Shown one piece after another: positions 41,401 through 47,300 of a stretch of 64,000 nucleotides of DNA. The stretch is from Antedon mediterranea. Lineage: Eukaryota > Echinodermata > Crinoidea > Comatulida > Antedonidae. The notes below the pieces were generated by a model that searched no databases, was not told where the DNA came from, and worked only from the letters and a program-made list of their open reading frames with translations. The position numbers and the translations under genes were made by a program. Position 1 is the stretch's first letter. Every line of letters begins with the position of its first letter. The DNA is taken from contig NC_092671.1 in the NCBI RefSeq assembly GCF_964355755.1, forward strand, positions 38,149,304 to 38,213,303. Direction: 5' to 3'.

Positions 41401-43839
41401 AATATTAAGATATAAGAGCACTTTGAGATCATTGAAAGTATGCTATAACAATGCTTTGTGTTTACTGCTGAAGCAGCCTAGAAATTGCAATGCTTGTATT
41501 TTGTTTGTTTTAAAGTATGTTCCATCAGTTGATGCGTTCAATAGAAAATAAGTTTTTAGTTTTAAAAATCGTGTGAATGCAAGTGTCAATTCTCTGATCA
41601 TGTTCTTAATGTGTCAAGAATGCATACAGTGGAATGTCTTCTTGCAATTGACTTTAATATACTGTACATATTGTCTTTTTTGTTGTTATTTTTGCAGTAT
41701 TGTGTTTTCTATACAACTATTGAATGCCTCAATATTTCTCGCATAGCAACATCTATCACATAAAAATGTTCATACTGACATATCATACAATATGATTTGT
41801 TGACATTAAACTTTAAAGGTCAACAAAACAATATTTTTCAAGAGAATATAACCAACCTGTATATAATACAAGGAAATACAAAGGAATATGAAGTTTTTAT
41901 TATTTTTAGCTTTTAGGGCATGTTCAGAGCTACGGAGTTACACTTCCGTATTGTACATGGTGTGATCCAGGAAAGGTTAGTGGAAGCCACCTCTTACGGC
42001 ACTGAACTTTCGTTCGTTACGATAGCTCAAAGATTATTGAACAACGTTTACGATACGAAAGTCATGCAACGATTTGGACCTCTAACCAATCAAATTTACT
42101 CCTGCATACCAGATGTTTACTTAAATTGGTGAAACTTCAGCCTCAAACAAAAGCGTTAGTTAAGCAAATCTGAAAACTTTGCTGTTACAACGCTAATTAT
42201 AATATGACATTGCTTGAAATACGAAAGCATAACTCTATGGATCTGAACATAGTTTTAGGTGGAACAGGCATTTGACAGGAAAATATGAAAATAATAATTA
42301 TATCCCATCATTTTTATTAATTATTTATCTGTATTATGACAATGACAATATACTTACTAATATGATCAATAGCACCGGCACAGAACCTGCCAAAAAACTT
42401 CTTTGCTCCGAGGTTCTTGAGGTCATTAATCAGGAACGGCCAGAGATGTAGAACATTATTCCTTGAGAAGCTTTCGCGCTTCTCAACAACCACCACCTTG
42501 CATCCTAGTAGGGCAGCCTCTATGGCGGTCCTCAGCCCGCATGGTCCTGCTCCTATTATAAAAACCTACCACAAACAAATTAAAGTATTTTAATGTTGTG
42601 GCTCCACAAATAAAGATGAATACATTCTATCCTTTCCGATATTTATTAATGCAGTACTCTCTATACACAACTATTCAATTCATTACACTAAAAAACGTAT
42701 TACAGTATCTACAATGAGTTTAACTTCCATTAACGAATGTTTTTCTCATTTAATTAACATGGAGTTAAATCATAATTTCAAATATTTTATAATATTAAAG
42801 TGATGACCAAACGTCCATAACTTTACATATTTCAAGGAAAAGGATGCAAATTCATAATGAGTCAGGGTAGAAATAATTAATGATGTAACTAAATTATTCC
42901 AATGAAATTGATACCAATCAACTTAATTATGTTAGATAATCTTAATAATCATCTTAATATTAAAAATGTACTTTCTTAGCTCTGTCTACACTATCAAACT
43001 TTATGTTAAACCCATGTTTTTGTTACATAAACTTTGATAGTGTAGACAAGGCTTTAAAACAAGTATGGTGTACAGTATTATTGAATGAGTGTGAATATTG
43101 ATGATTCAATGATCTCTACTTAATCACATATTCCTATAAATAATATGAATATTTGTAGTATGCATATTACTGTAGGCTTACTGTAATAACAAGATAAAAC
43201 CAAACCAATAATGCCATAAACCAAAATTAATGTCGTTGACAGTTAATAATAATCATAGGTTTTAAACAAAATATGTACAGTACTGTAAACACATGAATTG
43301 CAGTCAGTACTACTGTACTACCAATAGGCCTGATTATTTAACAATTTTTTGGCAAATTTGGTGTGTATAAATTCTCAGTCAGGGGAAAAATGGAAATTCA
43401 AGGAGTTGTTTTAATAGATAATCTACAGTAACCCTTCTAACATAGCCACAGTGCTGATTTTGCCATTTTCCCCTGTTCTTTTATCATTATGATTTTTAAG
43501 AAGTGAAATACAAACTGCAATTTAAAAAAAAACTAATATTTTACTTGAAAATAATAAATAATAAAGCACCATACTAACATTGGTATCGTAACATGGCTTG
43601 GGTTTCTTGTACTCTTTCCGATTTGCACGTTTATCAAGTTTTGCCCATAACGACTTAGCTTTCCACGAATTGACCCGAGATTTCAAATTCACATAGAAAG
43701 TTTTATAATCTGTAGGCTTTAGATCAACGGCCTGGCAGAGTTCCTTAAATGCGATTGTGATCCCTTTAAACGTACTTGCTGTCATAAACTTCTCAAAGCT
43801 CATATTTATTAAATCCTTTGATTCGCCTTTCTCCTTCAT
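5357..43839 (-). CDS. MICAL: MICAL flavoprotein monooxygenase (whole gene span, 24 coding exons)
   Basis: MICAL enzymes use FAD and NADPH to oxidise actin methionines and so disassemble filaments; their C-terminal bMERB domain binds Rab8/10-type GTPases. The 24 exons listed separately join in phase to 5778 nt, 1925 residues plus stop. Order: FAD monooxygenase about 80-500, with GAGPCG at 92-97, ADGRRNT at 221-227 and GLVGD at 393-397; CH domain about 516-625; Lys/Arg-rich segment 640-696; LIM domain 802-860 with all eight zinc ligands (C802, C805, H823, C826, C829, C832, C857, H860); acidic and Ser/Pro-rich linker 928-1700; bMERB about 1725-1915. This matches vertebrate MICAL3/MICAL2-like length and order better than short MICAL1. 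All key flavin motifs are present, so activity is expected. The start is the first in-frame ATG of exon 1; a second ATG lies 12 codons on. A probable non-coding exon lies near 56.6 kb. Confidence 0.93.
5626..5740 (-). CDS. MICAL: MICAL exon 23, bMERB coiled coil
   Basis: The translation includes [20 protein letters not shown], the strongly conserved bMERB helix. The donor is AG/GTAACT and the acceptor ends in TTAG. It enters in phase 1 and leaves in phase 2. Confidence 0.93.
6438..6500 (-). CDS. MICAL: candidate 63-nt cassette exon of MICAL
   Basis: This is a 63-nt block between a GCATAG acceptor and an A/GTAAGT donor, phase 1 on both sides. Including it between exons 22 and 23 keeps the frame and adds 21 residues ([20 protein letters not shown] is the core) inside the bMERB domain. 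It is left out of the 1925-residue count. I do not know an equivalent insert in other MICALs. Confidence 0.4.
7502..7580 (+). repeat. tRNA-derived SINE-like unit
   Basis: TCAATGGTTTAATGGCAGGG resembles a tRNA D-arm. CCTGC ATATCAA GCAGG is a perfect five-pair anticodon stem with a seven-base loop, where the anticodon would read ATC. The T-arm is poor, so this is read as tRNA-derived and not a working tRNA. It is related to the remnant at 352-432. Confidence 0.5.
7741..7814 (-). CDS. MICAL: MICAL exon 22, bMERB
   Basis: This encodes [20 protein letters not shown] followed by MAVD, a hallmark bMERB segment. The donor is G/GTAAGT and the acceptor TATAG. Confidence 0.93.
7904..8002. repeat. 12-bp tandem repeat (GGAAAGAAGGCA)n
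   Basis: About eight perfect units of GGAAAGAAGGCA lie in a MICAL intron. The length is a multiple of three, which creates a false reading frame of LPSF repeats on the minus strand. Confidence 0.95.
8190..8289 (-). CDS. MICAL: MICAL exon 21, bMERB
   Basis: The translation [20 protein letters not shown] continues to [11 protein letters not shown] and matches the conserved bMERB core. The donor is CA/GTAAGT and the acceptor TTGTAG. Confidence 0.93.
8379..8550. mobile_element. AGCTCTGTC-family MITE, copy 2
   Basis: This is a diverged copy with terminal sequence ATGTCTACACCATCAAAG and the right end GTGTAGACAGGACTTAA. The core holds two units of CCAAATATGGTA. Its right end is 6 bp from the exon 20 splice donor. 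Confidence 0.8.
8563..8770 (-). CDS. MICAL: MICAL exon 20, start of bMERB
   Basis: This encodes a Glu/Arg/Gln-rich coiled coil with [13 protein letters not shown] and [20 protein letters not shown], then KALRGEGG. The last block is typical of MICAL bMERB. The donor is G/GTAATG and the acceptor CCTCAG. Confidence 0.93.
9325..9481. mobile_element. AGCTCTGTC-family MITE, copy 3
   Basis: The left end is TAAGCTCTGTCTACACTATC and the right end is GTAGACAAAGCTTTA. The core carries degenerate 21-bp units. Confidence 0.85.
9807..9963. mobile_element. palindromic MITE with ATAACTCCAGAGAG ends
   Basis: The left GATAACTCCAGAGAGAGCC and the right GGCGCTCTCTGGAGTTATC are inverted copies about 25-30 bp long. 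Total length is about 157 bp. It lies within a MICAL intron. Confidence 0.75.
10919..11483. mobile_element. TIR element with GCAGTGGCNGATCCAGG ends
   Basis: GCAGTGGCAGATCCAGGATT at the left and its inverted form CCTGGATCAGCCACTGC at the right bound about 565 bp. A second MITE is nested inside at 11101-11387. A related left end occurs at 53443. Confidence 0.55.
11101..11387. mobile_element. nested MITE with ATACCNTTTTCACAT ends
   Basis: ATACCATTTTCACATTTGCT at the left pairs with AGATGTGAAAAGGGTAT at the right. Inside each end, AACAACTTGTAAC and TAACAAGTTGTAAC extend the inverted repeat. Confidence 0.65.
11561..11593 (-). CDS. MICAL: MICAL exon 19 (33 nt)
   Basis: This short phase-0 exon encodes [11 protein letters not shown]. 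It lies between a TTACAG acceptor and a G/GTATAT donor. The basic helical sequence runs straight into exon 20. Confidence 0.8.
12133..12312. mobile_element. palindromic MITE, GGTTCCCACTAG family, copy 1
   Basis: The ends AGCTTGGTTCCCACTAGAAC and TAGTGGGAACCACGCT are inverted. The inner parts ACGCAAGGACGTAA and TTACGTCCTTGCGT extend the pairing over most of the 180 bp. A second copy lies at 58106-58286 in reverse orientation. Confidence 0.85.
12957..13037. mobile_element. AGCTCTGTC-family MITE, copy 4 (short)
   Basis: CACTATCAAACTAATATG at the left and TTTGATAGTGTCGACACAGA at the right remain. The 21-bp core is absent. Confidence 0.6.
13038..13290. repeat. 114-bp tandem repeat, two full copies plus a partial
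   Basis: ATAACTGTAGAGGGCGGCAA begins at 13038 and 13152, and a diverged third start is at 13266. The first two copies are nearly identical, which suggests recent duplication. Confidence 0.9.
13750..14050. repeat. TACCA/TGGTA-rich intronic stretch
   Basis: ACCATGGTA, TACCA and TGGTA recur every 15-40 bp on both strands without a fixed period. It is probably a decayed repeat. No coding signal is seen. Confidence 0.4.
14630..14765. repeat. AT-rich tandem repeat (AAATAAAATGTCTTTAA)n
   Basis: About seven imperfect units of roughly 17 bp lie in a MICAL intron. Confidence 0.85.
15556..15573 (-). CDS. MICAL: MICAL exon 18, 18-nt microexon
   Basis: The translation is LKSFRK, phase 0 on both sides, between a pyrimidine-rich CCCACCAG acceptor and an AAAG/GTAAAC donor. 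It links the KKFK end of exon 17 with exon 19. It is supported by splice signals and phase only. Confidence 0.6.
16344..16428. mobile_element. perfect foldback MITE, AAGGCGAATTTACACAG family
   Basis: AAGGCGAATTTACACAGA pairs with TCTGTGTAAATTCGCCTT, and GAGCAGTAA pairs with TTACTGCTC. The element is a near-complete hairpin of 85 bp. A larger relative lies at 56994-57268. Confidence 0.85.
16521..16672 (-). CDS. MICAL: MICAL exon 17, linker
   Basis: The encoded segment begins [20 protein letters not shown], passes through an Asp run and ends [13 protein letters not shown]. The acceptor is TTAATAG and the donor AAG/GTGAGA. Confidence 0.88.
17206..19068 (-). CDS. MICAL: MICAL exon 16, giant acidic linker exon
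   Basis: This single exon of 1863 nt encodes 621 residues. It opens with an Asp/Glu-rich block that includes a run of about 10 Glu. Then come [16 protein letters not shown] and the similar [16 protein letters not shown], long Ser/Thr-rich stretches, a proline/basic patch [18 protein letters not shown], and basic tracts KKNRKGRKS. The acceptor is TTTCCAG and the donor CAG/GTTTGT. It is probably largely disordered. Proline-rich patches suggest SH3 partners, which is inference. Confidence 0.9.
19475..19686 (-). CDS. MICAL: MICAL exon 15, acidic linker
   Basis: This encodes [20 protein letters not shown] then [19 protein letters not shown] and further Asp/Glu runs. The donor is G/GTGTGT and the acceptor TTCCAG. 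Confidence 0.88.
19925..20060. mobile_element. AGCTCTGTC-family MITE, copy 5, left end lost
   Basis: Three units of CCAAATATGGTAGTGATAT lead into GTGTTGACAGAGCTTA. The left inverted repeat is missing. It lies about 75 bp from MICAL exon 14. Confidence 0.75.
20137..20248 (-). CDS. MICAL: MICAL exon 14
   Basis: This encodes [20 protein letters not shown] and [18 protein letters not shown]. The acceptor is CTAATAG and the donor AG/GTATAT. It resembles the segment just after the LIM region in long MICALs. Confidence 0.88.
20290..20462 (+). repeat. SINE-like repeat, copy 1
   Basis: The string CACCTGTGCGCAATTCAGCC and the following GCAGGTTATTCTCCCATTTA recur in reverse orientation at 63296-63560. 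A GGTTATTC string could be a degenerate polymerase III B box. Confidence 0.6.
20611..20835 (-). CDS. MICAL: MICAL exon 13, end of LIM domain
   Basis: [10 protein letters not shown] supplies the last two zinc ligands of the LIM domain, C857 and H860. A Lys/Arg patch TRKRR and a Pro/Thr-rich segment follow. The acceptor is TTTATAG and the donor G/GTAAGT. Confidence 0.93.
21625..21840 (-). repeat. dispersed repeat with TDEGPV-like tail, copy 1
   Basis: It shares GCTGTGGGTATCAGTGGCTG, repeated twice internally, and AGCCCTTCATCAGTACAAG with a copy at 49460-49685. On the minus strand the better copy reads TDEGPVLPESSANFSGHF before a stop. That could be the end of a retroelement protein, possibly Penelope-like, but this is uncertain. 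Confidence 0.6.
22714..22918 (-). CDS. MICAL: MICAL exon 12, LIM domain
   Basis: This encodes [18 protein letters not shown] then [20 protein letters not shown]. It gives the first six zinc ligands, with 17 residues between C805 and H823 as in classic LIM fingers. The acceptor is TTACTTAG and the donor G/GTAGGT. Confidence 0.95.
23440..23705. repeat. 40-bp minisatellite with a palindromic core
   Basis: Exact spacing of 40 bp is seen for ACTGTCTAAATGCCTTTAGA at 23541, 23581 and 23621, and for a one-base variant at 23661. More decayed units lie to the left. GTCTAAA and TTTAGAC in each unit form a hairpin. Confidence 0.85.
23984..24247 (-). CDS. MICAL: MICAL exon 11, between CH and LIM
   Basis: This has 88 codons, phase 0 to phase 0. 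It starts [20 protein letters not shown] and ends [10 protein letters not shown]. It is Gln-rich with no domain. The acceptor is TTCTAG and the donor GGG/GTAGGA. Confidence 0.88.
24791..24988. mobile_element. MITE with GGATGCCAAGGATGTCACCA ends
   Basis: GGATGCCAAGGATGTCACCA at the left pairs with TGGTGACATCCCTGGGATGC at the right. An open frame on the plus strand inside it is accidental. Confidence 0.6.
25011..25207 (-). CDS. MICAL: MICAL exon 10, basic segment
   Basis: This encodes [20 protein letters not shown] and ends in a run rich in KEN, KK and SKKSKK. Clusters of Lys/Arg could act as a nuclear localisation signal, as reported for vertebrate MICAL2 between CH and LIM. The donor G/GTTGGT is weak. 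Confidence 0.85.
25344..25473. mobile_element. AGCTCTGTC-family MITE, copy 6
   Basis: The left end TAGCTCTGTCTATACTATC is intact and the right end GTGTAGGCAGATCTTTAG is diverged. It lies in the intron between MICAL exons 9 and 10. Confidence 0.8.
25547..25746 (-). CDS. MICAL: MICAL exon 9, CH domain second half
   Basis: The translation [20 protein letters not shown] then [16 protein letters not shown] and [12 protein letters not shown] is the C-terminal half of a CH domain of MICAL type. The acceptor is TTTGACAG and the donor G/GTAAGG. Confidence 0.94.
25870..25940. repeat. short dispersed repeat, GGTTTATCCAGGTA type
   Basis: GTTGGTTTATCCAGGTAGGC and TAGGCAC match 28905-28975. A weaker copy lies at 39585-39645. 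Class unknown. Confidence 0.5.
26319..26547. mobile_element. AGCTCTGTC-family MITE, copy 7, with an insertion
   Basis: The two MITE ends are split by about 85 bp at 26388-26473 that ends in AATAAATTTGAACTTGACTT, a retroposon-like 3' tail. Confidence 0.75.
26875..27022 (-). CDS. MICAL: MICAL exon 8, CH domain first half
   Basis: The sequence [20 protein letters not shown] then [20 protein letters not shown] is the N-terminal half of a CH domain. The acceptor is TTTCAG and the donor AT/GTAAGT. Confidence 0.94.
27151..27255. mobile_element. AGCTCTGTC-family MITE, copy 8
   Basis: ATTAAGTTCTGTCTACAAG at the left and GTGTAGACAGAGCTTTA at the right bound a shortened core with no 21-bp unit. Confidence 0.75.
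27706..28045 (-). CDS. MICAL: MICAL exon 7, end of monooxygenase domain
   Basis: [20 protein letters not shown] follows the GD motif of exon 6, then [20 protein letters not shown] and [17 protein letters not shown], all signature MICAL sequence. The acceptor is a long T tract with CAG, and the donor is G/GTAATT. Confidence 0.95.
28356..28613 (-). CDS. MICAL: MICAL exon 6, monooxygenase
   Basis: This has 86 codons, phase 0. It ends [12 protein letters not shown], whose GD contacts FAD ribose in this flavoprotein class. The acceptor is TTGTTAG and the donor GAG/GTATGC. Confidence 0.94.
28905..28975. repeat. short dispersed repeat, GGTTTATCCAGGTA type, second copy
   Basis: GTCGGTTTATCCAGGTAAGC matches 25870-25940. 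It ends a few bases from the exon 5 splice donor. Confidence 0.5.
28984..29240 (-). CDS. MICAL: MICAL exon 5, monooxygenase
   Basis: This encodes [20 protein letters not shown], then [14 protein letters not shown] and [20 protein letters not shown], which is very strongly conserved in MICALs. The acceptor is AAATAG and the donor AAA/GTAAGT. Confidence 0.96.
29515..29815. repeat. dispersed repeat, copy 1
   Basis: It shares TTCACTTTGACCAAAAACTG, TAATTTAAAGCAAAA and GGGACAATACAT with 34635-34915 over about 290 bp in the same orientation. Class unknown. Confidence 0.7.
32935..33085. repeat. AT-rich tandem repeat
   Basis: Units of about 20-25 bp of the form AAATTTTTAAGNCAAAATT lie next to MICAL exon 4. 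Confidence 0.75.
33150..33251 (-). CDS. MICAL: MICAL exon 4, monooxygenase DG motif, GC donor
   Basis: The sequence [20 protein letters not shown] then [14 protein letters not shown] carries the DG motif of flavoprotein monooxygenases. The acceptor is TTTGCAG. The donor reads G/GCAAGT, so this is a GC-AG intron. The only nearby GT would shift the frame into a stop. Confidence 0.95.
33417..33579. mobile_element. AACTCAGACAGC-family MITE, copy 1
   Basis: AAGACAGCATCGTATGACGA at the left and TGCTGTCTGAGTTGGC at the right form an inverted pair, and GACGAG motifs recur inside. A second copy lies at 62210-62426. Confidence 0.75.
34106..34284. mobile_element. AGCTCTGTC-family MITE, copy 9
   Basis: TTAAGCTCTGTCTACACTAT at the left and GTAGACAGAGCTTTT at the right. 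The core has about three 21-bp units. Confidence 0.85.
34635..34915. repeat. dispersed repeat, copy 2
   Basis: This is the partner of 29515-29815, with TTCACTTTGACCAAAAACTG near its start and TTTTGTGGGACAATACAT near its end. Confidence 0.7.
35274..35573. mobile_element. AGCTCTGTC-family MITE, copy 10, with an insertion
   Basis: Ends are CTTGTCTACACTATCAAAC and GTAGACAGAGCTTA. Four 21-bp units lie in the core. A foreign segment at 35343-35438 is flanked by ACATGATGATG on both sides. Confidence 0.85.
36052..36168 (-). CDS. MICAL: MICAL exon 3, monooxygenase
   Basis: [20 protein letters not shown] and [13 protein letters not shown] match the MICAL FAD domain after the Rossmann motif. The acceptor is TTGTAG and the donor A/GTAAGT. 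Confidence 0.95.
36764..37575. mobile_element. TIR element with TACCGTATATTTCGGTGTAT ends
   Basis: The left TACCGTATATTTCGGTGTAT and the right ATACACCGAAATATACGGTA are a perfect inverted pair of about 20 bp, extended by AAGTCGCAC and GTGCGACTT. Total length is 812 bp. TA dinucleotides at both ends would fit a Tc1/mariner-type target. The interior is GC-richer with TAGGCCTA repeats and no long reading frame. Confidence 0.85.
37916..38084. mobile_element. AGCTCTGTC-family MITE, copy 11
   Basis: TAAAGCTCTGTCTACACTAT at the left and ACAGAGCTTA at the right, with a short insertion GGACTG in the right end. Confidence 0.85.
38849..39011. mobile_element. AGCTCTGTC-family MITE, copy 12
   Basis: TTAAGCTCTGTATACAATAT at the left and GTGTAGACAGAGTTTTA at the right. 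Two 21-bp units are visible. Confidence 0.85.
40074..40414. mobile_element. AGCTCTGTC-family MITE, copy 13, interrupted
   Basis: The left end and core run to about 40219. Then about 165 bp with a TTTATTTATTTATT start intervenes, and a decayed right end GTGTGGACAGAGTTTA follows near 40400. Confidence 0.7.
40903..41196. mobile_element. AGCTCTGTC-family MITE, copy 14, with 7-unit 21-bp array
   Basis: The ends are TTAAGCTCTGTCCACACAAT and GTGTAGACAGAGCTTAA. The core at 40981-41127 is seven perfect units of CATATCACTACCATATTTGG plus G, then one degenerate unit. The TTAA at each end reads symmetrically. Confidence 0.95.
41913..42258. mobile_element. MITE with CATGTTCAGAGCTACGGAG ends
   Basis: TGTTCAGAGCTACGGAGTTA pairs with TAACTCTATGGATCTGAACA. 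Length is about 345 bp. It lies 100 bp from MICAL exon 2. A 70-codon plus-strand frame inside is accidental. Confidence 0.65.
42358..42565 (-). CDS. MICAL: MICAL exon 2, FAD-binding Rossmann motif
   Basis: [20 protein letters not shown] gives the G-x-G-x-x-G dinucleotide motif at residues 92-97. [20 protein letters not shown] and [15 protein letters not shown] follow. The acceptor is GTGGTAG and the donor A/GTAAGT. Confidence 0.97.
42978..43054. mobile_element. AGCTCTGTC-family MITE, copy 15 (short)
   Basis: TTAGCTCTGTCTACACTATC and GATAGTGTAGACAAGGCTTT are joined by about 30 bp, with no 21-bp unit. Confidence 0.8.
43579..43839 (-). CDS. MICAL: MICAL exon 1 (coding), N-terminus
   Basis: This has 87 codons from [20 protein letters not shown] to [24 protein letters not shown] and [20 protein letters not shown] are typical of the MICAL N-terminus. 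The exon itself begins after a GACAG acceptor at 43865-43867, leaving 25 nt of leader that stays open in frame. The donor is AAT/GTTAGT. A second ATG at 43801 is another possible start. Confidence 0.92.
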
Positions 43840-44356
43840 TTTGTTTTCGTCTTCTTTCTTCACACTGTCAACAAAAATTCAAATATTAACAATTAAAATA
43901 AAAATAATGTTTATAATAAAATGTACAGTAAGAATGATAAGAAACAACAATTCTCTCAACATTAGGTTCCTTATATTCTACTGAGGAAAAAAAAACAAAG
44001 AATGTACAGTACATGTATGTAAATTATTGTTAGACCTCTGTATGTAAGGGACCTGTGGATGTATTCACCATTCACACCTAGGCTAAGGAAAACACTTACC
44101 CATAAAATAAAAATCTCCTATCTAAGTGAATACAATTTAAGGGAAATATTTATTGAGTTAAGTGAAAACCTTAATATTTAAGGGAAATATCTCACTTAAG
44201 TATGATTGGTGAAACTGTTTATTAGTAACACAGTACTGTAAGTTTTAACTACGAGACCAGAATTAAATATATTTTGTGATAAAGTGCTCCACTCTTAAAA
44301 ACAATCTGTGATTGTTCATTACGATGACAAACCAGTATAGTAACAATTTATAACTA

Positions 44357-47300
44357 GAATTTAATTCGTCACTTTGACGAATTATAGGTGATCATTTTTA
44401 TCGCTTTACTTACGTTAATATTTTTTAAACATGCACGTACGTTAACATACAATAGGAAAATGTTGATGTATACCATCCTGTTATACGCTTATAGTGCGGA
44501 GTTGTGCCTATTATGTGTCATATACAATATGTACAGTATATACTATATATCTATATACAGTGTAGCATAGGTGAAATTACGGGACCCACATCATTTTCAA
44601 ATTTTTTGGTATGATAGAATTATCAAAATAAACTCGAAGATGACAATTTCGAAAGATAATGAATTGAGCAAATAAATATAAGGATTGGAAGATAATTTGA
44701 CACGTAGAAGCGCAATGCGCGCTCTTTGAAATTTGTATAACTTTGACTAAAGAAATTTAAAAACAACGTTTTAACTTCAACTGGCCATATGATAACATCA
44801 CAACATCCGATAGGCTTAATTTTTATATGAATTCATATCTACATTTAATCAGCTTTCATAATAAATTATAATCTTCAAGGTCCTCTTTAATTCTGAAGAG
44901 CTATAACATATTCAAATGTATGGTGTAGCTGAAATTACACGACCTTGGTTATTAAAGTTTTTACACATGATGACGTCATCAAAATAAAAATGTTGACAAC
45001 TCTTGAGAAAGATAATTAATTGAGCAAGCACATACTAAAATTTCGGCAAAAATCGGGCTCAAATAACGGAGATGCGCTCTATTGAATGTGATAACCCACA
45101 CAAAAAGATAAAAATTACTAATTTTTAAATTGAAGTGGCCATTTGATGACGTCATACCATTTTGTACGTCTAATGTGTACATGAATATGTATCTACAACC
45201 CAATGGCTTCCCGAATAAGTTAAAAAAATTGGGGGTCACCTGCCATTCTGAAGAGTTATATTCATTTTAAAAAGGCCTTATTTTTCACCATTTTCAGCAC
45301 TTTGATGCAATTAATTTGCGCATTTTGTTATTTTTAACCTGCTCGTATAGCGTTATTTTCAGTCGGAACTTACTCAAATTAGGTGAATGTACTAAGGATG
45401 GTGAGTAGAACGCGATTTGTATAAAAAAACTGCAATTTTTACGCTTTGTAAGTATCGCGCGCGCAAAATATTTTTTTTGCGCAGTAATTTTTTGAAACAC
45501 GCAAATGGCCTAATTCATGCTCTAAATTGATTAAAACGTAATTTTGAGCTTTTTAAATTTTTACTGCGCGATTCCACACGCATGACCCTACGTGCGCGCG
45601 CATTTTTACTTGCTAATATTTTTACCCTTGACCTGAAGTTTACGTGTAGTGAATTTCATAAATATGTGATAATAAATTATGGATATATGATTGATAATGT
45701 GATTTCACAAAATGGCGTATACGTGACGCCACGGATGAGTGATCACGCTGAAAAGCTTATTATGGCTAAGTTAAAATATTTGAAAGACATTGTGAAATTT
45801 TTGTGATCATTGCTATTCAACTTTTTGAGATATTTGACGAACAAAAAGTGTACAGAAAGAAGAATAACTAGAATTTAATTCGTCACTTTGACGAATTATA
45901 GGTGATCATATTTATCGTTTTAATGAAATTAACATTTTTTAAACATGCACGTACGTTAACATACGATCGTAAAAAGTTGATGTACGCCATCCTATGACAT
46001 GATGCATATACACTTATAGTGCTGAGTTGTACCTATTATGTACAGTATATACTGTATATCTATATACAGTGTAGCATAGGTGAAATTACTGGACCCACAT
46101 CATGTTCAAATTTGTCGGTATGATGGAATTATCAAAAAAAACTCGAAGATGACAATTTCGAAAGATAATGAATTGAGCAAATAAATATAAGGATTGGAAG
46201 AGAATTTGACACGTAGAAGCGCAATGCGCGCTCTTTGAAATTTGTATAACTTCGACTAAAGAAATTTAAAAACAACGTTTTAACTTCAACTGGCCATATG
46301 ATAACATCACAACATCCGATAGGCTTAATTTTTATATTAATTCATATCTACATTTCATCAGCTTTCATAATAAGTTATAATCTTCAAGGTCACCTTTAAT
46401 TTTGAAGAGCTATAATATATTCAAATGTAAGGTGTAGCTGAAATTACACGACCTAGGTTATTCAAGTTTTTACGCGTGATGATGTCATCAAAATAAAAAT
46501 ATTGACAACTCCTGAGAAAGATAATTAATTGAGCAAGCACATACTAAAACTTCTCCGAAAATCGAGCTAAAATAACGGAGATGCGCTCTATTGAATGTGA
46601 AAACCCATACAAAAAGATAAAAATTACTAATTTTTAAATTGAAGTGGCCATTTGATGACGTCATACCATTTTGTACGTCTAATGTGTACATGAATATGTA
46701 TCTAAAACCCAATGGCTTCCCGAATAACATAAAAAAATTGGGGGTCACCTGCCATTCTGAAGAGTTATATTCATTTTAAAAAGGCCTTATTTTTCACCAT
46801 TTTCATCACTTTGATGAAATTAATTTGCGCATTTTGATATTTTTAACCTGCTCGTATACCGTTATTTTAAGTCGGAACTGACTCAAATTTGGTGAATGTA
46901 CTAAGGATGGTGAGTAGAATGCGATTTGTATAAAAAATTGCAATTTTTACACTTTGTAAGTATCGCGCGCGCAAAATAATTTTTTTGCGCAGTAATTTTT
47001 TGAAACACGCAAATGGCCTAATTCATGCTCTAAATTGATTAAAACGTAATTTTGAGCTTTTTAAATTTTTAATGCGCGATTTCACGCGTATCACCCTACG
47101 TGCGCGCGCGTTTTTATTTGCTAATATTTTTACCCTTGACCTGAAGTTTACGTGTAGTGAATTTCATAAATATGTGATAATGAATTATAGATATATGATT
47201 GATAGTGTGATTTCACAAAATGGCGTATACGTGACGTCACGGGTCAGTGATCACGCTGAAAAGCTTATTATGGCTAAGTTAAAGTATTTGAAAGACATTG

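Noticed and set aside
41920-42132. 70-codon plus-strand frame near MICAL exon 2
   Set aside because: It lies wholly inside a MITE with inverted ends at 41913-42258.
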